Position numbers and translations under genes: made by a program | In this document: piece by piece, positions 8,648 through 16,494 of the stretch | Position numbering within the stretch: position 1 is the stretch's first letter | Layout: each line of letters begins with the position of its first letter | Assembly (NCBI RefSeq): GCF_902859725.1 | Contig: NZ_CADIJP010000028.1 | Location: forward strand, 1 to 55,811 | Source: Achromobacter mucicolens | Lineage (GTDB): Bacteria; Pseudomonadota; Gammaproteobacteria; Burkholderiales; Burkholderiaceae_B | Reading direction: 5' to 3' | DNA: 55,811 bases | Notes under the pieces: model-generated | Told to the model about the DNA's origin: nothing | The model's database searches: none | The model's input: only the letters and a program-made list of their open reading frames with translations

Positions 8648-9313
8648 ATGACAACCGTACTGATCGAAGACTACGCTCTGCTTCGTGTCGCAATTCAGCA
8701 TGTGCTGGAACGTGTGCGCAACGCCGACGATATCCTGGCCATCTCGCCAGCCCACCTACTCAATATGTCCAGCTCGATCAACAAGCCAGTGGAGTTGCTG
8801 GTGATCGGTTGCAGCGGCACCGCGGAAGAGGACATCGGACTTCTATCGCAGGCCATGGCCTTTTTCATGCCCAGGCTGGTGCTCGTGCTGTATTCGGCGC
8901 TGGACCAGAGCGTGATGGCCGCGTGTGCGCGCGCCGGGGTTGCGGGCTATCTGCCCAAGGCTTCCAGCCCCGACGCGCTGGCCGCGGCAGTCAGCCTGGT
9001 GATTGCGGGCGGCGAATGCTACCCGCAACCCGCCGGCCGGCCGCCCAGCACCGCGCACGCGTCCGTGCAAGAGCTGCGCGAGCTCACGCAGCGGCAGGAG
9101 GAAATCCTGCAGCTGCTCGTGCAAGGCAAGACCATGCGCGAGATCGGCCAGCAGGTCGGCATCTCGGTCGCCACCGTCAAGAGCCACGCGCGCACGCTCT
9201 ATTGGAAGCTGAACGCACGCAACCAGGCCGAGGCCGCGTACATCGCGGTGCAGATGGGACTGGTGCGCAGCTCGAATGGGCAGCCTGCGCCCGCCAAGGG
9301 CGACGCGAGCTGA
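8648..9313 (+). CDS. LuxR/NarL-family regulator with degenerate receiver (copy B)
   Basis: A 221-residue protein if it starts at ATG 8648 (MTTVLIEDY), where homology to receiver domains begins; an in-frame ATG at 8624 would add 8 residues. AGG at 8634-8636 could serve as ribosome-binding site for the shorter form. Glu7-Asp8 are present and Lys104 (GYLPKAS) is kept, but Gly54 (ELLVIGCSG) replaces the phospho-acceptor Asp, exactly as in the preceding regulator. The C-terminal LuxR-type helix-turn-helix is clear (LTQRQEEILQLLVQGK, VGISVATVKSHARTLYWKL). A very strong terminator follows, so the gene ends its transcription unit. Signal and targets cannot be read from the sequence. Confidence 0.88.
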   Translation: MTTVLIEDYALLRVAIQHVLERVRNADDILAISPAHLLNMSSSINKPVELLVIGCSGTAEEDIGLLSQAMAFFMPRLVLVLYSALDQSVMAACARAGVAGYLPKASSPDALAAAVSLVIAGGECYPQPAGRPPSTAHASVQELRELTQRQEEILQLLVQGKTMREIGQQVGISVATVKSHARTLYWKLNARNQAEAAYIAVQMGLVRSSNGQPAPAKGDAS

Positions 9314-9328
9314 GACGAGGACGTGAGT

Positions 9329-9377
9329 CAGGGCCTGTGCGGGTGGCGCTGCCGCCCGCACAGGCCCTGGCTTTTTT
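9329..9377 (+). terminator. Very strong Rho-independent terminator
   Basis: The 15-bp perfect stem at 9329-9343 / 9355-9369 (CAGGGCCTGTGCGGG and its complement) is extended inward by a G-T pair and GGC/GCC around a 3-base loop. TTTTTT follows at 9372-9377. It ends the LuxR-type transcription unit and isolates the type VI module downstream. Confidence 0.92.
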
Positions 9378-9496
9378 GTGCGCCTGACAGTTGTCGCAAT
9401 AGAAGCAGACGAACTTCAAAATCGTACTTGTCTGATACCCAAGCCTGGGCAGGCGTGCCGTAATGGGCGCGCGCAGGCAGGGCACGCATTGGTGGC

Positions 9497-9655
9497 GTGG
9501 AAGGCCTGTGGTTCCCGGGAGCTCGACATTCCTATCCAGTCCGATTTCGCTTCGCATTTGCCATCGACGACAAGTCCTTCGACGTCGTCGTGTACACCTT
9601 GCGGGAACGTCTGTCCGAGGCCTTCGTGTTGCCTGTGGGCCATGAGGCCCCCGCT
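9497..9655 (+). pseudogene. VgrG-like N-terminal remnant, in frame with the effector gene
   Basis: The frame open from a GTG at 9497 encodes about 53 residues before the effector's ATG. The core segments FRFAFAIDDKSFDVVVY and LRERLSEAFVLPV match the plan of the first strand pair of VgrG spike proteins (F-x-F-x-I ... DVV ... E-x-LSE-x-F-x-L-x-V). Homology stops abruptly where the effector begins. vgrG genes often lie directly upstream of type VI effector genes, so this looks like a scar left by deletion of most of a vgrG. It could instead be translated as an N-terminal extension of the effector. The match is by eye only. Confidence 0.45.
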
Positions 9656-12600
9656 ATGACAACGCCCCACAAGAAAGCGCTGGGTCCCGACCGCCCTAAT
9701 GAAAAACAACTGGGCAAGGCCATCTCACCGCCATCGTGTCAGCGGTGTGTGCCCATCTACCCTTTGCGCTACGGCGTTGCAGAGCGCACCTGGGATAAAG
9801 GCGTGTTTCCCACGCTCAGCGCTGAGGGCTATCCCGCGCTGGCCGCTGGCAAAGCGTACGGTCTGCGCGTGCTGCGTCCAGGCACCTACGTTTACCTCTG
9901 CTACTTCCAGAACGGCCGGATGTGGACGCAGCATTATCAAGTCACCGACGACATGCGATTTGCGCGCATCTGGTGGACTCCTGCAGACGAAGAGGATGCC
10001 ATCCCCGGACGGCTCGCTCGCCCCGAAACGGTCAGCGCCAAACCTTATCTATCTGCCCCAGCGACCAAAGAAGCAGACGTCGTCTACCTGCTGACCAGCG
10101 AAACGATGCTGACCCATGCCAGGCTCTGGAGCATCGAAAACGATACGGGCGGCATCCGCTCCAGGTTGGCGACAAAGGTCAGGCCCGCTGGTGGTGTTGA
10201 GCAACCCCACGTGTTCAACATCGCGTTGCTTGCTTACGCGACGCCGGAACTGCGACGACCCGACTTGAGTGGCAAGTCGGGGTACTACACATGGAGCGAG
10301 ATATCAGCGCCGCAGTCGTTCCCCACCTACGAAACCGTCATTCCGGGCGCTCACGTCGAGCTGGCTCCGATCAAGGATATCGTTCCTCTGGCAGTCGTGC
10401 TGCACGACCCGATCGGCGTCATGAGTGAACTGGCGCATCTTGTCGCAGTTGCGGCGGCAGATCGGCAAGCTTATGAAATCGATAACAATCATGCCTACAC
10501 AAGCGCCACCGTCATAAAACAGTACTTGCAGAGTGTTCAGAAGCGTGCGACCCCAGAAGCCTATGCCAAAAGGCGAGACCTGGTTCGCTTTGACGCGAAC
10601 GATGACGCGGACCGCTTCCTTGGCAATGCTGTTCCATACATGCTCTCCTATGAACAGACAGTCAGACGAAAACAGGCCGACATTGACACACTGGTGAAGG
10701 ACCTTGAAGGCTGGATCAGGACTGGCGGCAGCGCCATCGCCAAGGATTGGCAGGATGGATGGTTTGGCAAGGTGCTGTCCTGTTTTGACTTGGGTGCAAA
10801 AGAGAATGCACAGGACTACGAGCGCGTTGTTGCCCACTGCGTGGGTAACCTGACTCATAGCGAAAGTGGTCGATCGACGTACCGAAGTTTGTTGTTGGCC
10901 CCACCTGAAAGAAGTCCTGTCTGGTTGGCGCTAGCGCACGGCATCCCTGAGTTGCGCGCCAATTTCGCCAACCCTCCGCCGCTGAAGAACGTGCTGGACG
11001 TTGGGGTTGCGGCCTTTGCGCCCATCTTTCAACTGAATGTCTCCTATCCAGCGACCCAGTCCTCAGATGTACTCGTAAGCCAGATGCTTTCTCAGCTTGG
11101 TGATACGCGTTTGCCCGAGGCTACAGCCAGCAGCATCGTCCGGCGATTACGCCTGTATGCAGAAGTCCGTGTTGGCAACACCATTGTCACGTACCGCGTG
11201 TCTAGCGCCGAGGCGAATTTTCAATACTCCCAGTTCCACGGTGAACGAAGCATGAACACCGAACAACTAAGGAAGTGGGGTATTACCGTCAAGCAGCCAT
11301 TGCGCAATCAGCCAGCGACGGTGCTCCTTTACGAAACAGTGCGCATCGGTGATCAAGCAACCCGTATTTCTCCTGCCCAACCGTCTGTGCACAATCGGCA
11401 GCCGTTCCAACTTGAAGGCAATGTTTTCAAGCGGATGCTGGATCAGGTTCGTCAAAGTAAAGCCTACGGCGCCGCGCAGACTGGGATCGTACGCGGGGAA
11501 TATGGGTTCACAGGCCTGGCCGCCATTTCCGCCATCATGGCACTTCGGTCGTCCGTTCGAGATATCGCCAGTGGAAAGGTTGACCGATCATTTAATGGCG
11601 CCGCCAACGTCGCCAGTGCTTTTGCGGCAGTATCCGGTGTCATTAGCTCCGTTTATTTGATGAAGGGCGACCTGCTCCAATTACGCGCATTGGCGAAAGG
11701 GAAGTCGCTTGCCCAAGCGCGAGTTGCTGCATTTGCTTCTCGAGTACTAGCCGCATGGGCCGGCGCGGCAACAGCCGCTCTTGCGGCCCTCGCGGACGGA
11801 TTACGCGCTGGCCACGCCTTCACGACGCAACAAAATGCCGAAGCGGGTCGGATGTATCTTGCGTCTGCCGGATGTGGGGTCTTGGCGGCTGCGGGGGTGT
11901 TTCTAAGCGCCTCAGGCACAGTCCTCGCCTTCATCGGGCCTGTCGGCTGGTTTGTGCTGGCGTTCATTGCCACCGTCGGAGTGGCATATTTCGGCCTCCA
12001 GGCCGCGCACGCCAAATTTCAGCCCGACGAAATTTGGTTGGCACACAGCTATTGGAGTGTAAGTGATAGAACATACCGATATAAATCGCTGGACCAGGAA
12101 ATCACCGCATTTCACGGTGCCGTTTACGGCGTCCGCGCTGTAGCGAGTTGGGAGACACCTTCGAGGTCAGCAAGCGACATCGTAGTTCGCAGCATCCCAA
12201 TTTACGGGCTCTGGTCAGACAGCGTTGATTTAAAACGCGCTATCGGCAAGGAAGGCGTAGGGATACTTTCGCTCTCTGTGGTTCTGCCTGGCTATCCCGC
12301 GTTGGGCGAAGACACGACGCTCTTAAGGCACGCCGATGTATTCAAATACACGCTGAAAGCTAAGCGCGGCGGCCAAATCCTGAATATGGTAGAAGGCCCC
12401 ATCGCCGCCGCTCCGGGCTACCGCTTTCCTTATGACACGGAATGCATGGTCATTGCCAAGGACCTCATTCACGATGGCACCCGCCAGTTGAGTTGGCGAA
12501 TTACTATGCGCCAGGACACGGAGGTGATGCTGGACTACTGCTACAGGCCAGATATCGTGAATCAGTCTAGTCTTGCATTTTTCCCGCTCCGGGAACCGCT

Positions 12601-12676
12601 TGTCTTTACGCGCGGTACGTGGCTCACAGATCCCATTGACGAAAAATTGGTCGCTCCAGTCCAGGAGCCTAAATAA
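9656..12676 (+). CDS. VasX-like type VI secretion effector (BTH_I2691-type, membrane-acting)
   Basis: A 1006-residue protein from the ATG at 9656, with GAGG 9 bases upstream; the frame is open from 9464. The N-terminus carries the VasX_N pattern: a Cys pair (Cys28, Cys31), PIYPLRYGV (33-41), then GLRVLRPGTYVYLCYFQNGR, as in Vibrio cholerae VasX and BTH_I2691-type effectors. Residues about 610-785 hold several hydrophobic segments (GLAAISAIMAL, AAWAGAATAALAALA, FIGPVGWFVLAFIATVGVAY), the expected membrane-inserting part. VasX permeabilises target inner membranes; the same action here is inferred. No PAAR, DUF4123 adaptor or intact vgrG is present, so delivery must use parts encoded elsewhere. 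Base composition is lower in GC than flanking genes. The stop TAA overlaps the next ATG (TAATG). Confidence 0.85.
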   Translation: MTTPHKKALGPDRPNEKQLGKAISPPSCQRCVPIYPLRYGVAERTWDKGVFPTLSAEGYPALAAGKAYGLRVLRPGTYVYLCYFQNGRMWTQHYQVTDDMRFARIWWTPADEEDAIPGRLARPETVSAKPYLSAPATKEADVVYLLTSETMLTHARLWSIENDTGGIRSRLATKVRPAGGVEQPHVFNIALLAYATPELRRPDLSGKSGYYTWSEISAPQSFPTYETVIPGAHVELAPIKDIVPLAVVLHDPIGVMSELAHLVAVAAADRQAYEIDNNHAYTSATVIKQYLQSVQKRATPEAYAKRRDLVRFDANDDADRFLGNAVPYMLSYEQTVRRKQADIDTLVKDLEGWIRTGGSAIAKDWQDGWFGKVLSCFDLGAKENAQDYERVVAHCVGNLTHSESGRSTYRSLLLAPPERSPVWLALAHGIPELRANFANPPPLKNVLDVGVAAFAPIFQLNVSYPATQSSDVLVSQMLSQLGDTRLPEATASSIVRRLRLYAEVRVGNTIVTYRVSSAEANFQYSQFHGERSMNTEQLRKWGITVKQPLRNQPATVLLYETVRIGDQATRISPAQPSVHNRQPFQLEGNVFKRMLDQVRQSKAYGAAQTGIVRGEYGFTGLAAISAIMALRSSVRDIASGKVDRSFNGAANVASAFAAVSGVISSVYLMKGDLLQLRALAKGKSLAQARVAAFASRVLAAWAGAATAALAALADGLRAGHAFTTQQNAEAGRMYLASAGCGVLAAAGVFLSASGTVLAFIGPVGWFVLAFIATVGVAYFGLQAAHAKFQPDEIWLAHSYWSVSDRTYRYKSLDQEITAFHGAVYGVRAVASWETPSRSASDIVVRSIPIYGLWSDSVDLKRAIGKEGVGILSLSVVLPGYPALGEDTTLLRHADVFKYTLKAKRGGQILNMVEGPIAAAPGYRFPYDTECMVIAKDLIHDGTRQLSWRITMRQDTEVMLDYCYRPDIVNQSSLAFFPLREPLVFTRGTWLTDPIDEKLVAPVQEPK

Positions 12677-13676
12677 TGCGGACTGTAAAAAAGTCGGGGC
12701 AGTCCCGCCCTTCGTTCGATGAGATTCAGAGCAAGTGGCGGCTGTTTCGCTTCGCGAGCACGTTGTTGCCAGCGCTGCCCGATACGCAGGAACCCGCCGC
12801 CATCGTAGCAACACGGTTGAACGACCATTGCATCGAGGTCGTTTCCAATACGTTGCAAACTGAAGGTGCGGGATTTTTACTTCGACTTTTCACCTTCTTT
12901 GGACTGCTTTCGTTTTTTTTGGCAGTGTTCGGAGTATTCGGTGGCTGGTCTGCAGGTGTGCTCATACTTTCACTCGGTCTACCTTGCATGGGGCTTATAT
13001 GGTTTTTTTTGCCATGCCTTTTGGCGCCACGTTATCGATACCGTTGTTCGAAAGTACGTTTTGACCGCCGTAGCCGTCGCGTCTACTACGTTCCATATCC
13101 TGAGGAAAGCTCGGATGCAATATGGGAACTTGAGTGGGATCGGCTTCAGGGCATCAGCTGGTCCACAGGTCAAGCGCAAGCGTATCTTTACCTTGTGGGC
13201 TATACCTGCAACCTGCCTGAGTCTCAATTGGTCAAGATACCCATAATGTTTAATGAGACAATTTTCGCAAGCCACATATGGGCTTGGCTTCACGGTTTTA
13301 TGGACAAGGTCGAAGCCTTGCCCGCACCCAAAATTATCGCGTTCCCTCAAAATTCGCGTGATGTGCTTATGCGCTACGGCGGTCGTTGGATCACATGGTC
13401 CCTCACCACAAAGAAGGGACGGCTATGGTTGCCTTTGATGATCTGGGTGGATTTGGCGATTCTGCTGATATTCATGCCCGTCCTGGCGTTGCCGCAACTG
13501 ATCGTTCTTCTGTATCCGGAGATCCGATTCACGGAAGAGAACGATCGACATTGTGGTTTTTCTGCGGATTGAACATGAATGGCAGGTAAGGGCGACGAAT
13601 TGCATGCTGTCCCGCGACCGCCAACGCCTGCACAAAACCCGGCCCACGCCATTTTCAAGTATTTCCCCTCCCTCGC
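12661..13676 (+). repeat. Tandem duplication unit, copy 1
   Basis: It runs from CCAGGAGCCT, the ribosome-binding region of the first immunity-like gene, through the gene and its downstream flank. The second copy begins exactly 1016 bases later. The flank at 13612-13678 is clearly related to 14624-14688 (shared CCGCCAAC, CCTGC and CTCGCCC blocks). Confidence 0.8.
12676..13572 (+). CDS. Probable immunity protein to the VasX-like effector (paralogue 1)
   Basis: A 298-residue membrane protein whose ATG overlaps the effector stop by one base, so the two are translationally coupled. Two adjacent transmembrane segments lie at about residues 68-112 (LFTFFGLLSFFLAVFGVF; GLPCMGLIWFFLPCLLAP) and one or two more at 250-283 (LWLPLMIWVDLAILLIFMPV). 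Between them is a soluble part with SKVRFDRRSRRVYYVPYPEE and YLYLVGYTCNLPE. It has no domain I can name. Position directly after a membrane-acting effector and membrane topology fit an inner-membrane immunity protein, as TsiV2 is for VasX. Lower GC than the flanking genes. Confidence 0.75.
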   Translation: MRTVKKSGQSRPSFDEIQSKWRLFRFASTLLPALPDTQEPAAIVATRLNDHCIEVVSNTLQTEGAGFLLRLFTFFGLLSFFLAVFGVFGGWSAGVLILSLGLPCMGLIWFFLPCLLAPRYRYRCSKVRFDRRSRRVYYVPYPEESSDAIWELEWDRLQGISWSTGQAQAYLYLVGYTCNLPESQLVKIPIMFNETIFASHIWAWLHGFMDKVEALPAPKIIAFPQNSRDVLMRYGGRWITWSLTTKKGRLWLPLMIWVDLAILLIFMPVLALPQLIVLLYPEIRFTEENDRHCGFSAD

Positions 13677-14688
13677 CCAGAAGCCTGAGTCATGCAAGCC
13701 ACCAAGCAAGCCCGACAGCCGCGCCCGTCGTTTAGGAAGATCCAGGAAAAGTGGCGGCTATTTCGCTTCGCAAGTACGTTATTGCCTTTGGATCCTGCCG
13801 CTCACGAAGTACCAGCTATCCAAGCGACGCGTTTAAATGAAAATTGCATCGAAGTGGTTTCCGACACGCTGCAAGTGGAACTTGAGGGAGTGGGTCTTCG
13901 ACTGCGAACTTTATTTGGGCTAGTTGTTCTTTTTATTGCATTAATCGTGGGCGTCGACGATTGGTTTGGACTGATTTGGGTGCCTATACTAGGTCTTCCG
14001 ATCATAGGGCTTTTGGGGTTTTTCCTTCCGCGCGTGTTGCTGCCGCGATATAAATACCGTTCTTCGAAAGTGCGTTTTGACCGCCGTTCCCGGCGCGTGT
14101 ACTACTTCCCTTATCCAGAGGAAAGCTTGGACGCGATATGGGAACTGGATTGGGGCCAATTGCAGGGCATTGATTGGACAACAGGTAGATCGCAACCGTA
14201 TCTCTACCTTGTTGGTTATACCTGCAACTTGCCGGAGCCTCAGTTGGTGAAGATACCCGTAATGTATAACGGTGAGATTTGGGCGAGCCATATCTGGGCT
14301 TGGCTTCATCGTTTCATGGATAACGTTGAAGACCTACCTCCACCAAAGATCATCACGCTTTTTCAAAGGCCGATTGATGTGCTGATGCGTTATGGTGGCC
14401 GCTGGATCACATGGTCCTTGACTACAAAGCAGGGGCGGTTATGGTTGCCTTTGATGATCTGGGTTGATCTCTCGATTCTGCTGTTGTACATGCCGTCCTG
14501 GAGCTTGCCGCAACTAATTGTTCTTCTGTATCCGGAGATCCAATTTCCGGAAGAGAACAATCGACATTGTGGTTTTTCAACGGGCTAAGCAAGAAGCGCG
14601 GGGCAAGTCGCTCTCGATGCGCCCCGCACCCGCCAACACCTGCGCGAAGTCCCTCACAAACACCCTCAAACATCCCCCTCACTCGCCC
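13677..14688 (+). repeat. Tandem duplication unit, copy 2
   Basis: CCAGAAGCCTGAGTC before the second ATG matches CCAGGAGCCTAAATA before the first. The 3' flank reaches 14688 and includes the last 23 bases, with stop codon, of the convergent glycosyltransferase gene. A diverged counterpart of those bases is found after copy 1 at about 13655-13678. Confidence 0.75.
13692..14588 (+). CDS. Probable immunity protein to the VasX-like effector (paralogue 2)
   Basis: A 298-residue paralogue of the preceding protein with equal length and topology. Residues 15-60 and 112-298 are nearly collinear and largely identical (KWRLFRFASTLLP, SKVRFDRRSRRVYY, MRYGGRWITWSLTTK). The stretch 62-111, holding the first transmembrane hairpin, has diverged strongly (here LRTLFGLVVLFIALIVGVDD). 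The gene has its own ribosome-binding sequence copied with the gene. Retention of a full reading frame argues that it is functional. It may protect against a related effector variant or be a reserve immunity gene; both are inference. Confidence 0.75.
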   Translation: MQATKQARQPRPSFRKIQEKWRLFRFASTLLPLDPAAHEVPAIQATRLNENCIEVVSDTLQVELEGVGLRLRTLFGLVVLFIALIVGVDDWFGLIWVPILGLPIIGLLGFFLPRVLLPRYKYRSSKVRFDRRSRRVYYFPYPEESLDAIWELDWGQLQGIDWTTGRSQPYLYLVGYTCNLPEPQLVKIPVMYNGEIWASHIWAWLHRFMDNVEDLPPPKIITLFQRPIDVLMRYGGRWITWSLTTKQGRLWLPLMIWVDLSILLLYMPSWSLPQLIVLLYPEIQFPEENNRHCGFSTG

Positions 14689-15937
14689 GCGTTCCCGCCG
14701 GCGTCGCGCGGCCCTTGTTTTTCGCAATTGCCATGAACTCACGCTCCGCCGCACCCAGCACCGCATCCACATGCAGGTGCGCCATCGCATACTGCCGGGC
14801 GGCGGCGCCCAGGGTTTCGCGGATCTGTGCGTTGTAGCTGAGTTTGCGCACGGCTTCGGCCATCGCTGCGGCATCTTCGGGCGGGGTCAGCAGGCCGCAG
14901 CGCGACACCACGTTGGCAAGCTCGGTGCCGCGCGCCGCGCCGCAGACGACGGGGCGGCCGGTGGCCAGCATGCCTGTCAGCTTGGACGGCATGACCAGGT
15001 CGGCCGCGCCGGCGCGTTGCGGCAGCAGGTGGATGTCGGCCGTGCCTAAAAGCGCGCCCAGGCGTTCGGCCGGTTGCAAGTCCAGGAAGATGACGCGCGT
15101 CAGGCCGCGGCATTTGTCTTCCAGCGCCGCGCGTTCGGGGCCCTGGCCGCAGAACAGGAACCACAGGCGGTCTTCGCGGTTCAGGCGGCGTGCCACGTCG
15201 GCGAGGATCTGCAGGCCCTGCTTGCCGCCCATGTTGCCCGAATACAGTGCGACGATGGCGTTGTCCGGAATGCCGAGCTGCGCGCGATAGTCGCCGCCTT
15301 CGGCCAGGGGCGTGATGGCATTGACGTCGATCCAGTTGGGCAGCAGCACGGCGCGGGCGGGGTCGATGCCTTTGGAAAGCGCCAGGTCCAGCATGCGGTT
15401 TGAAATCGTGGACACGCGGTCAAACCTGCGCATCAGCCAGCGTTCGGCGCGCTTGACCATCGATCGCAGGACGCCGCCCTTGAGCAGCCCCAGTTCGAAC
15501 GCCGCGTCGACTTCGAAGTCCTGGATGTGCAGCCAGGCGCGGGCACCGGTCAGGCGGGCGGTCAGCCACGCGGCCGGGGCGCAGAAGAGGGCGGGTTCCA
15601 CGACCAGGATGATGTCCGGCCGCCGCATCGCTGCGCGCAGCAGCGACGGCAGGCTGGACAGCGCGAAGCTGGCCAAGTGCACCAGCCGCTTGGCGCCGCC
15701 CGGCCTTTCGGGAACCCACAAGGGCGCGCGCCGCACGGTCACGCCCCGGCGCGTTTCCTTGGTGTAGCGTGTGCCGCGGTAGCCGTCGTGGACCCGCCAT
15801 TGCGGGTAGTAGGGCGGGGCGGTGACCACGCTGACCTCGTGCCCGCGCGCGGCCAGCCACTCGGCCAGTTCAGCGGTGTACTTGCCAGTGCCGGTCAGTT
15901 CGGGCGCGTAGTTGATGCCATAGATGAGTATTTTCAT
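14666..15937 (-). CDS. wcaI: Glycosyltransferase, WcaI family (GT4-type)
   Basis: A 423-residue GT-B glycosyltransferase. The start MKILIYGINYAPELTGTGKY is characteristic of the WcaI (colanic acid) family, followed by VVTAPPYYPQW. The donor-binding half contains ALYSGNMGGKQGL, FLFCGQGPER and LLPQRAGAADLVMPSKL. The frame stays open upstream to 16510, but the ATG at 15937 overlaps the stop of the acetyltransferase gene (ATGA) and is the family start. It is the last gene of the 13-kb exopolysaccharide operon and converges on the immunity genes. Its final bases lie inside the duplicated flank. Confidence 0.92.
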   Translation of the reverse strand: MKILIYGINYAPELTGTGKYTAELAEWLAARGHEVSVVTAPPYYPQWRVHDGYRGTRYTKETRRGVTVRRAPLWVPERPGGAKRLVHLASFALSSLPSLLRAAMRRPDIILVVEPALFCAPAAWLTARLTGARAWLHIQDFEVDAAFELGLLKGGVLRSMVKRAERWLMRRFDRVSTISNRMLDLALSKGIDPARAVLLPNWIDVNAITPLAEGGDYRAQLGIPDNAIVALYSGNMGGKQGLQILADVARRLNREDRLWFLFCGQGPERAALEDKCRGLTRVIFLDLQPAERLGALLGTADIHLLPQRAGAADLVMPSKLTGMLATGRPVVCGAARGTELANVVSRCGLLTPPEDAAAMAEAVRKLSYNAQIRETLGAAARQYAMAHLHVDAVLGAAEREFMAIAKNKGRATPAGTRASEGDV

Positions 15938-16494
15938 GTTGGCGTGGCGGTGCGTGGCCGGATGGGGCGGCACGGGTTGCCGTGGCACACCATCGCGGCG
16001 GGCATGTTGCGAAACACCGAGCTGCGCGCGCCGATCACGGCCTCGCGTCCGATGGTCACGCCCGGACCGACGAACACGTCCGTGGCCACCCATGCGCCGT
16101 CTTCGACACGCACAGCGCGTTCCCGCAGCGGAAAGTCGGGCCGGCCGGCATCGTGGTCGGCTGCGCACAGATAGCTGCGCTGCGACACCACGGCGTGCGC
16201 GCCGATGTGGATGGGGCCCAGGCTGTAGATCACGGCGTCGTCGCCGATCCAGGCGTAGTCGCCGATCTCCACTTTCCAGGGATAGGTGACCGTGGCCGTG
16301 GGCCGGATCAGCACCTTGTGCCCGACGCGCGCGCCGAACCGGCGCAGCAGCCAGCGGCGAAAGCCGTAGGCTACCTGTGGCGACCAGCGGAACAGGGTGC
16401 CCTGCACCATCCACCACAACTGCACGGTCAGCGCCGACCGTCCGCGCTGACCCGGCGCCAGTGCGAACTGGTCCAGCCGTTGCAAGGTGCTCAT
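15934..16494 (-). CDS. wcaF: WcaF-type polysaccharide O-acetyltransferase
   Basis: A 186-residue left-handed beta-helix acyltransferase of the WcaF group, normal for the family. Hexapeptide repeats run from about residue 60 to 165 (IGDYAWIGDDAVIYSLGPIH, IGAHAVVSQRSYLC, VFVGPGVTIGREAVIGARSS). The N-terminal WWMVQGTLFRWSPQ is typical of this group. It probably acetylates the repeat unit of the exopolysaccharide. The ATG overlaps the stop of the GT2 gene and its stop overlaps the wcaI-like start, so translation of the three is coupled. Confidence 0.9.
   Translation of the reverse strand: MSTLQRLDQFALAPGQRGRSALTVQLWWMVQGTLFRWSPQVAYGFRRWLLRRFGARVGHKVLIRPTATVTYPWKVEIGDYAWIGDDAVIYSLGPIHIGAHAVVSQRSYLCAADHDAGRPDFPLRERAVRVEDGAWVATDVFVGPGVTIGREAVIGARSSVFRNMPAAMVCHGNPCRPIRPRTATPT

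Noticed and set aside
9378-9496. Possible further vgrG sequence upstream of the VgrG-like scrap.
   Set aside because: All plus-strand frames between the terminator and 9497 lack any VgrG-like pattern, and a stop at 9461 closes the scrap's frame.
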